In this document: positions 22,457 through 23,074 of the stretch, piece after piece
Numbering within the stretch: the first letter of the stretch is position 1
Layout: each line of letters opens with the position of its first letter
Virus record (IMG/VR): IMGVR_UViG_3300030419_007307
Coordinates: 1 to 23,074 of that record
Direction: 5' to 3' (one strand)
Source: a virus
DNA: 23,074 bases
The notes under the pieces: model-generated
Database searches by the model: none
What the model was told of the DNA's origin: nothing
Seen by the model: the letters and a program-made list of their open reading frames with translations, nothing else
Program-made: the position numbers and the translations under genes

Positions 22457-22922
22457 AATTTACTTCTTTTTTTACTTTGTCAATGAATCTGTTGTGGATG
22501 TTTATACACCCTTGTATGCTCATGTCAAGCTCTTGGGCAATAATTTTCCACGGAGTGAGTTTATTATTATCAACGTTGTATCTCATGTCAACTATTTTTT
22601 TAACCCTGAGATCCTTTTCTTTTTTTAAGCATTTTTTAAACATTAAAATTGCTTCTTCTTTGTTTATATCTTTTATAAAGCTTTCTGAAAAAGGTTCTAT
22701 GTAGGTTCTGTCATCGTTGATAAAAACCTCCCTGTTTCTTTTCTTTTTGTTGATTATATTTAAACACTTCCACTTAGTCTGATTCGCTAAGTGAGTAGAA
22801 AATTTAGTCTTCCTGTCTGGGTCGAAGCTGATTGCTGAATCAAAGATAACAGAATCTTTCTCGCTAACAACTTGGCTTTTATCTAGGCAAAAGTTAGGAT
22901 GAGACAAAAATTGATTTACCAT
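22449..22922 (-). CDS. sigma-70-like transcription factor
   Basis: A 157-residue protein with two sigma-like parts. Residues about 27-58 (FDSAISFDPDRKTKFSTHLA then NQTKWKCLNI) match sigma region 2, the F-D-P-x-R-x-x-K-F-x-T core that binds RNA polymerase and the -10 element. Residues about 122-152 (LTPWKIIAQELDMSIQGCIN) look like a region-4-type helix-turn-helix. Regions 1 and 3 are missing and the protein is short, comparable to T4 gp55 (about 185 residues), the late sigma factor. It probably reads phage late promoters. It is first in the operon, and its own start lies just behind a -10-like hexamer in the palindrome at 22931-22945, so self-regulation is possible. Confidence 0.75.
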   Translation of the reverse strand: MVNQFLSHPNFCLDKSQVVSEKDSVIFDSAISFDPDRKTKFSTHLANQTKWKCLNIINKKKRNREVFINDDRTYIEPFSESFIKDINKEEAILMFKKCLKKEKDLRVKKIVDMRYNVDNNKLTPWKIIAQELDMSIQGCINIHNRFIDKVKKEVNYV

Positions 22923-22930
22923 ATTCTACT

Positions 22931-22945
22931 AGTATAAGTTATACT
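22931..22945. promoter_or_regulatory. palindromic divergent promoter or operator
   Basis: AGTATAAGTTATACT is a perfect inverted repeat (7-bp arms, one central G). It gives TATACT on each strand: 22940-22945 toward the plus gene and the complement of 22931-22936 toward the sigma-like gene. The ATGs follow after 3 and 8 bases and neither has a Shine-Dalgarno. It could be two back-to-back -10 elements, a dimeric repressor site, or both. Confidence 0.55.
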
Positions 22946-22948
22946 GAT

Positions 22949-23074
22949 ATGTATAATTTATCTAGCTCTAAATTTACTCGACCATTATCTGCAAGTATTA
23001 GTCATGAAGATATGTTTAATTTATCATCATCACAACTTATAATGCCATTTAGTGGAAGTACTAATGAAATACAA
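22949..23074 (+). CDS. 5' end of an unidentified gene, cut by the window edge
   Basis: An open frame of 42 codons from ATG at 22949 to the last base, starting MYNLSSSKFTRPLSASISHE and going on with DMFNLSSSQLIMPFSG. It is rich in Ser, Thr and Asn and repeats the short element NLSSS. This suggests a virion or fibre-type protein, but too little is visible for a call. It is divergent from the sigma-like gene and shares its palindromic upstream region. A chance open frame of this length is possible in AT-rich DNA. Confidence 0.5.
   Translation, partial: MYNLSSSKFTRPLSASISHEDMFNLSSSQLIMPFSGSTNEIQ

Overview
The window is a 23 kb stretch of a tailed double-stranded DNA phage (Caudoviricetes), almost entirely virion genes. 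A capsid protease-scaffold, a decoration protein and an HK97-type capsid protein are followed by neck genes, a tail tube protein, a 2482-residue tape measure protein and tail-tip genes including a lambda gpM-like protein. I see no sheath or contractile baseplate gene, so a siphovirus-like particle is most likely. The AT-rich composition and the accessory set (Hsp20, FmdB-like protein, sigma-like factor, glycosyltransferase) recall environmental aquatic phages. The host cannot be told from the sequence.

Layout. (1) Plus strand, 3-4678: the tail end of a gene needing a -1 frameshift, protease-scaffold, decoration protein, major capsid protein, a strong terminator, then two small neck-type genes, closed by a two-way terminator. 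(2) Minus strand, 7835-4756: four genes in the order neck protein, gp10-like protein, minor virion protein, major tail tube protein. This block sits where such genes normally lie but is flipped. (3) Plus strand, 7881-20271: a small unknown gene, two tail-assembly-type genes, the tape measure protein, then three tail-tip genes. (4) Minus strand, 22922-20268: sigma-like factor, SSB, glycosyltransferase, Hsp20, FmdB-like protein. (5) The start of a plus-strand gene at 22949, cut by the window edge. Genes are packed tightly, often with TAATG, ATGA, TTGA or TGATG overlaps. No gene-free stretch reaches 300 bases, and I see no tRNA, CRISPR array or insertion sequence.

How it fits together. The head genes build and mature the capsid, and the small genes around it close the portal and join the tail. 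The tape measure protein sets tail length while tube subunits polymerise around it. Three proteins share a tail-tube-like pattern, but only one (4756-5886) has the codon usage of a high-copy protein. The same codon signature starts abruptly inside the protease gene at an internal ATG, pointing to a separately made scaffold. The tape measure protein carries a segment with a PD-(D/E)xK nuclease-like residue pattern between GGYIPNF-type repeats, which may be cargo ejected with the DNA. A 15-bp hairpin over the tape measure ribosome-binding site may keep its synthesis low. Both divergent gene pairs have back-to-back -10-like hexamers. Several genes start within a few bases of such hexamers without a Shine-Dalgarno, next to a phage-encoded sigma-like factor.
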